This document shows, piece by piece, positions 60,358 to 64,000 of a stretch of 64,000 bases of DNA. The notes beneath the pieces are model-generated. The model searched no databases. It saw only the letters and a program-made list of their open reading frames with translations, and was not told where the DNA came from. The number at the start of each line of letters is the position of its first letter. The first letter of the stretch is position 1. The stretch is from Morinoia aosen (taxonomy: Eukaryota > Arthropoda > Malacostraca > Amphipoda > Talitridae). The stretch covers positions 23,261,038 to 23,325,037 of the forward strand of contig CM059577.1 in assembly GCA_030386875.1 (NCBI GenBank). The letters run 5' to 3'. The position numbers were made by a program, and so were the translations under genes.

Positions 60358-60485
60358 ACACAATTTAAACAATTTAAACAATTTATTTACCACAGGTGAT
60401 ACAGAGATAAAATGTTTCTTAAGAAAAGAAAAAAAATAAAATGTTTATTTCCAAGTTGTCACATGAGATACATGCCAACATATTG
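60358..60485. repeat. Short dispersed repeats, copy 2
   Basis: It matches 57340-57393 (ATTTATTTACCACA, GATACAGAG) and then 57925-57965 (TTGTCACATGAGATACATGC). In the earlier place LINE B2 lies between these two pieces, whereas here they are nearly adjacent, as expected if LINE B2 inserted into the older repeat. Confidence 0.6.
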
Positions 60486-60499
60486 GCTTTTAAAAGTTT

Positions 60500-60956
60500 C
60501 TTTAATATAGGGCATCCTAAAACAAATGTTCCATACGCGGAATACTAATTGACAAACCATCCGAGGTGTACAAGTAGATGAGCCATACGAGGCATAATAA
60601 TAGACAAACTATACGAGGTGTACTAATAGACAAACTGTCAGAGGTGTACAAGTAGATAGACCATACGAGGCATATTAATTGACAAAATATACGAGGCGTA
60701 CTAATAGACAAACCATTCGTGGTGTGCTAGTAGTCTAACAAAAGTTCTATACTAGGAGTACTAATTGACAAACCATCCGAGGTGTACAAATAGATAAGCC
60801 ATACGAGGCATAATAATAATAGGCAAACTATACGAGGTGTACTAATAGACAAGCTATCAGAGGTGTGCAAAATAGATAGACCATACGAGGCATATTAATA
60901 GACAAAATATACGAGGCGTACTAATAGAAAAACTACACGTGGCTTGCCAATAGTCT
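60500..60956. repeat. 24-26-bp modules in a duplicated 220-bp higher-order unit
   Basis: Modules such as CATACGAGGCATAATAATAG and ACTATACGAGGTGTACTAAT alternate with GTACAAGTAGAT variants. The block 60518-60737 is repeated as 60738-60956 in the same module order, which makes a true higher-order repeat. Confidence 0.85.
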
Positions 60957-62340
60957 ATCTCTGTCAAGGGTAGTTGAATGATAAATGAAAAATATGCCCT
61001 AAAAATATGCAAAGCCCTATCATCACCAAAAACATATTTCATATCTTCTCGATATTCACCACATCATGCGGACATGAGTACATGGGATAAAATAGAGATA
61101 CAGTGTAAGCCGGTTACCACTCATGATTGACAAATATCTACAAAATATTGGTAGAAATGGGTAAACAAACATATATTCAATATCAAAACTCATAGCTTGT
61201 ACAACATACGGACAGAAAGATAATTTTACTACGATTCATATGCTCAAATTGCACTTTATTTCATTAATTATATATGACATTAATCCGATTCACAGAAACG
61301 CCCTCTGGGGAAGTGATAGATCTATTTTTGAATTATTTCGCTATTGCAATAAAATTTATTAACCGAATGGTTTTTGCGTAAAGAAATGAAATAGAAACAT
61401 GTATATCTATTTATGTAGATACATATATATACCTACACACGTACACACACATATTAATATATATACATATTGAAAATAAAATATTAGAAAAAAAATACAT
61501 ATATAAGATAAAAGATAGAAGCAACCTACCATCTACTACACAGAAAATGACAGCTGAGCTCACTGTAATCCTAAGAAATTTTTCGCAAAAAATAACTTAA
61601 AGGAAGAGAAGACTTCGAAAAACATAAAAATGAGCTGTTTTTTAATTTCTTCACAGAAATTTTTAAGAAAAATCAGGTTATAGTCAAGAAGCAACACAAC
61701 TCTTCAGCATTATACGGACATGTGTACGTGGGATAAAATGGAGTAACATTGTGGCCGGATATCACATCTGAGTGGAGAATATTCACAAAATTGGCACATA
61801 TAGGAAGATTAGGCCTTGATCCAAAATGATAATTTTGATTACAGAAATTTAGAGTTTTTTCCGATTTGAAAGTTCAGTGCAGTGTGCGCTGAACGCACGA
61901 AAAAAAAATAAAAATAAGAAGACTAAATGCAATGCTTAAATTACCCCTTTCCCCCCAGCTCAGCCGAAAATCGATTGAAAACATCTTCGAGAATGATTTT
62001 GAAATAGCGAGACAACGTTAGCCAAAAATTTAATTCATTATAAACTTTGCACAACCCTCACATCTATAAACTTGTTTATTGGTGTACACACAAAATGTAT
62101 TTCATGGTATATTTGTCATACGGACGTTAAATATTAATACAGAAAAGAGAAAGAAATAACAAAATAAAGATGAGGAAATACTCCTAATTATGGAAAGAAC
62201 GTTCGTTCTGCTGCACTGAACTGACGGCTGTGGTGCTCATTGTTGTCGACAGAAATAAGTAAGATGAATATACGAATCGCTTAGCAAACGTAAAATGAAA
62301 TAGTTTCTCAATTTCTAACAGAAATTTCAGGAAAAATTAA
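60957..62340. other. AT-rich intergenic DNA with diverged duplicated segments
   Basis: 61065-61160 (CGGACATGAGTACATGGGAT followed by AAAATAG) resembles 61707-61800 (CGGACATGTGTACGTGGGAT). 61625-61680 resembles 62290-62345. This suggests an old repeat of about 650 bp, possibly the 3' UTR of the neighbouring LINE A. 61410-61500 is a TATA/CACA microsatellite patch. No gene is recognised. Confidence 0.5.
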
Positions 62341-62960
62341 AATTTCTGATAGATGGGAAGTTCACACCGAGATGCTGCAGGCCTTATGACAAAGATGCAA
62401 AATGACGTGACACATTTACTCTAAATTCTTTTCCAGTTTTAGAGTTTTTGATATGCTGGGGAAGCTTGTTCCACAAAAAAGCTCCAGAAACTGAGAGAGC
62501 TTTTTGTCCCACGTTAGATGAACGGTAACTGACTAAAACACCGTTCCTCCGGTGTGGTCTTTCGTTTGGGATATTATATGGAAAAAATTTTACCACCTCT
62601 GCATTACTTTGGGGGAGGTACAGAGAGGAGAATACTCGTCGAGCTTTCTGGATCATGAATCTGTTCGGTATTGGGATCCAGTCGAGTTTTCTTAAAAGAG
62701 GGGTGACATGATCGTACTTCTTGAAATTTCCTTTGCATACCACTTTGGCGGCGAAGTTTACACATTTTTGCAACTCTTCCTGACGACATTTAGGTAAGTC
62801 TCCCCACACAAGACTGCAGTAGTCCAGACGCGATAAAACTAAAGACTGAATCACTAATAATCTAGATTTTTCGTCAAGTGTGTTCTTTATACGATGAAAG
62901 AACATTAAGGTTCCGTTAATTTTGTTGCACATTGTTTCGACGTGTGAATTGAAAGTCATA
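62341..62960 (-). mobile_element. LINE fragment (A), C-terminal RT region with a 191-codon open frame
   Basis: The minus-strand frame 62959-62384 begins MTFNSHVETMCNKINGTLMF and includes LVLSRLDYCSLVWGDLPKCR, LLRKLDWIPIPNRFMIQKAR and GQKALSVSGAFLWNKLPQHI. These are the thumb and C-terminal blocks of Jockey/CR1-type LINE reverse transcriptases (DYCxxVWG, LxWLPIxxR, GxxAxxxxxxxLWNxLP styles). The upstream catalytic part is missing. Its 5' edge is joined directly to the 3' end of LINE B. The intact 191 codons suggest a younger copy than A2. Confidence 0.85.
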
Positions 62961-64000
62961 TTAAGTCTAGTACAATGGTCAAATTTGAGTATAGCTACCT
63001 GTGGGCCCGAATTAGTTCAGTGACTTCTAGGGCATCCTACCATCAAGGTTAGTCTTAGGAGTACAATAATGTTTAACCTAATTCACTTAAACTAGAGACG
63101 CATTAGACTGATCAATGAGATAATTAACTCGAAATTAGATACTACATTTCAAAATATAGTTCATATGGATTAGATTTAACAGTATATTAGACAAACGATT
63201 CAAGAACAGACTGAAGATCGGCGAAATTAACCAAGGCAAATTACATTATTAGGACCAGTTATGTAGGGGACAAGGTTTGACTCTGTGATCTTACAGGACT
63301 AGTAATCTAATAGGAAGTGAGACTCAAGATTTTTTTTTAATACCTTATAAGAATTACTTTCACGGATCTCCGCAGGTATTGAGTTCCAAGTTTTAGTTCC
63401 AACGAAGAGGATACTGTGTTGTGACCGAGCTTTTGAGTAATAAGGAAGCATGAATTTACTTCTATTTCGGGTTAAATGGTCGTGATGACCAGTTTGCGCA
63501 GTTAATAGTTGTTTTAGGCTATTGTCGCCATCATTTGTTAATGTTTTGTAAATGAAATTGCAAATGAAGATTTTGTAGAGATCCGAGAGCTTAAGTATTC
63601 GTAAATTTTTGAATGAGTCATTTAATTGTGTGAACATTATATTCTAGATTCTTTACCGCTCTTATGGCTCTTTTTTGCAGGGTAAAAATTTTGTTGGTTT
63701 TATTTTTATCAGTTCCGTGCCATGCTTCTATTCCGTTTTGCAAGTATGGTGAAATGAGCGTTCGGTAGAGCATTTGTAAGGCTGTTTCAGGCAGGAAGTT
63801 TTTAACTTTATTTAGGATTCCGATAGATTTTGATAATTTAGAACTAATATGAGCGATGTGCTCTTTAAAGGTTAGATGTTTGTCTATTATGATGCCCAGG
63901 AATTTACTTGAGTTGGTTTCTTCGATTTCACCTTCGCCAATTTGAACGCGAGGGAGAGATATATTTTTCTTGTATGAGAATGTAATATATTTTGTTTTAT
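62961..64000 (-). mobile_element. LINE fragment (B), Jockey/CR1-type RT, running off the right edge
   Basis: From the window edge the minus strand reads YITFSYKKNISLPRVQIGEG, FLGIIIDKHLTFKEHIAHIS, LPETALQMLYRTLISPYLQN and GIEAWHGTDKNKTNKIFTLQ. It continues after one frameshift near 63630 as FKNLRILKLSDLYKIFICNF, HHDHLTRNRSKFMLPYYSKA and TKTWNSIPAEIRESNSYKVL, to a stop at 63299. A 3' UTR follows to about 62961. The catalytic YxDD part would lie beyond the window. Only one break is seen, so this is the youngest B copy here. Confidence 0.86.

Noticed and set aside
62384-62959. A 191-codon host gene
   Set aside because: Blocks such as SRLDYCSLVWGD and SGAFLWNKLP are typical of LINE reverse transcriptase C-termini, and a decayed second copy lies at 59110-59600.
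50702-64000. LTR-type or virus-like elements
   Set aside because: No long terminal repeats, primer-binding sites, protease, integrase or capsid-like frames were seen; the reverse transcriptase fragments are of the non-LTR type.

Overview
This window is animal nuclear DNA, most likely from an arthropod and perhaps a crustacean. That rests on the style of its LINEs, SINEs, mariner and hAT relics and on split genes with GT-AG introns; it is an inference, since no sequence could be searched. Protein-coding content is tiny. About 22 private tandem-repeat arrays (minisatellites with units of about 10 to 82 bp) dominate the first 50 kb, and an assembly gap of exactly 500 N lies inside one of them. 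Nearly all long open frames in this part are repeats read through and are not genes.

Layout. 1-7692: four arrays, the 500-N gap and one doubtful minus-strand exon. 8057-50251: the 3' part of one plus-strand gene, assembled here from seven exons plus one candidate 26-nt microexon. Every exon junction agrees in reading phase, and the pieces read as one protein end: a short Cys-containing juxtamembrane piece, a strong transmembrane helix, a charged cytoplasmic tail of about 240 residues with a small coding minisatellite, and a C-terminal ETAL that fits a class I PDZ ligand. About 876 coding nt are spread over 42 kb, and by my boundaries about 30 kb of that is tandem array. The upstream exons lie outside the window, and I do not recognise the family (a cadherin-type receptor is one guess). 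50252-50700: 3' UTR with an AATAAA. 50700-64000: AT-rich intergenic DNA with a hAT MITE, SINEs, several decayed Jockey/CR1-type LINE copies, one nested junction, and short higher-order repeats.

The most interesting signal is at 41671-44726. An 82-bp unit is repeated so that every copy carries a complete-looking 3' splice site (branch-point-like CTATGAC, C-rich tract, CACAG) plus the first bases of the downstream exon. This places 37 near-identical decoy acceptors directly in front of the real one. More generally, the arrays hug the exon edges (often 0-60 nt away), most acceptors of the gene are C-rich and U-poor, and some introns begin with GU-rich arrays and continue with CA-rich ones. This raises the question of whether repeat RNA structure takes part in splicing here.

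Secondary points are a microexon whose inclusion needs a second E2 donor 4 nt away to keep frame, arrays carrying dozens of nuclear-receptor or bZIP-like half-sites, higher-order repeats of 985, 1235 and 280 bp, and two tRNA-headed SINE families that share one body.
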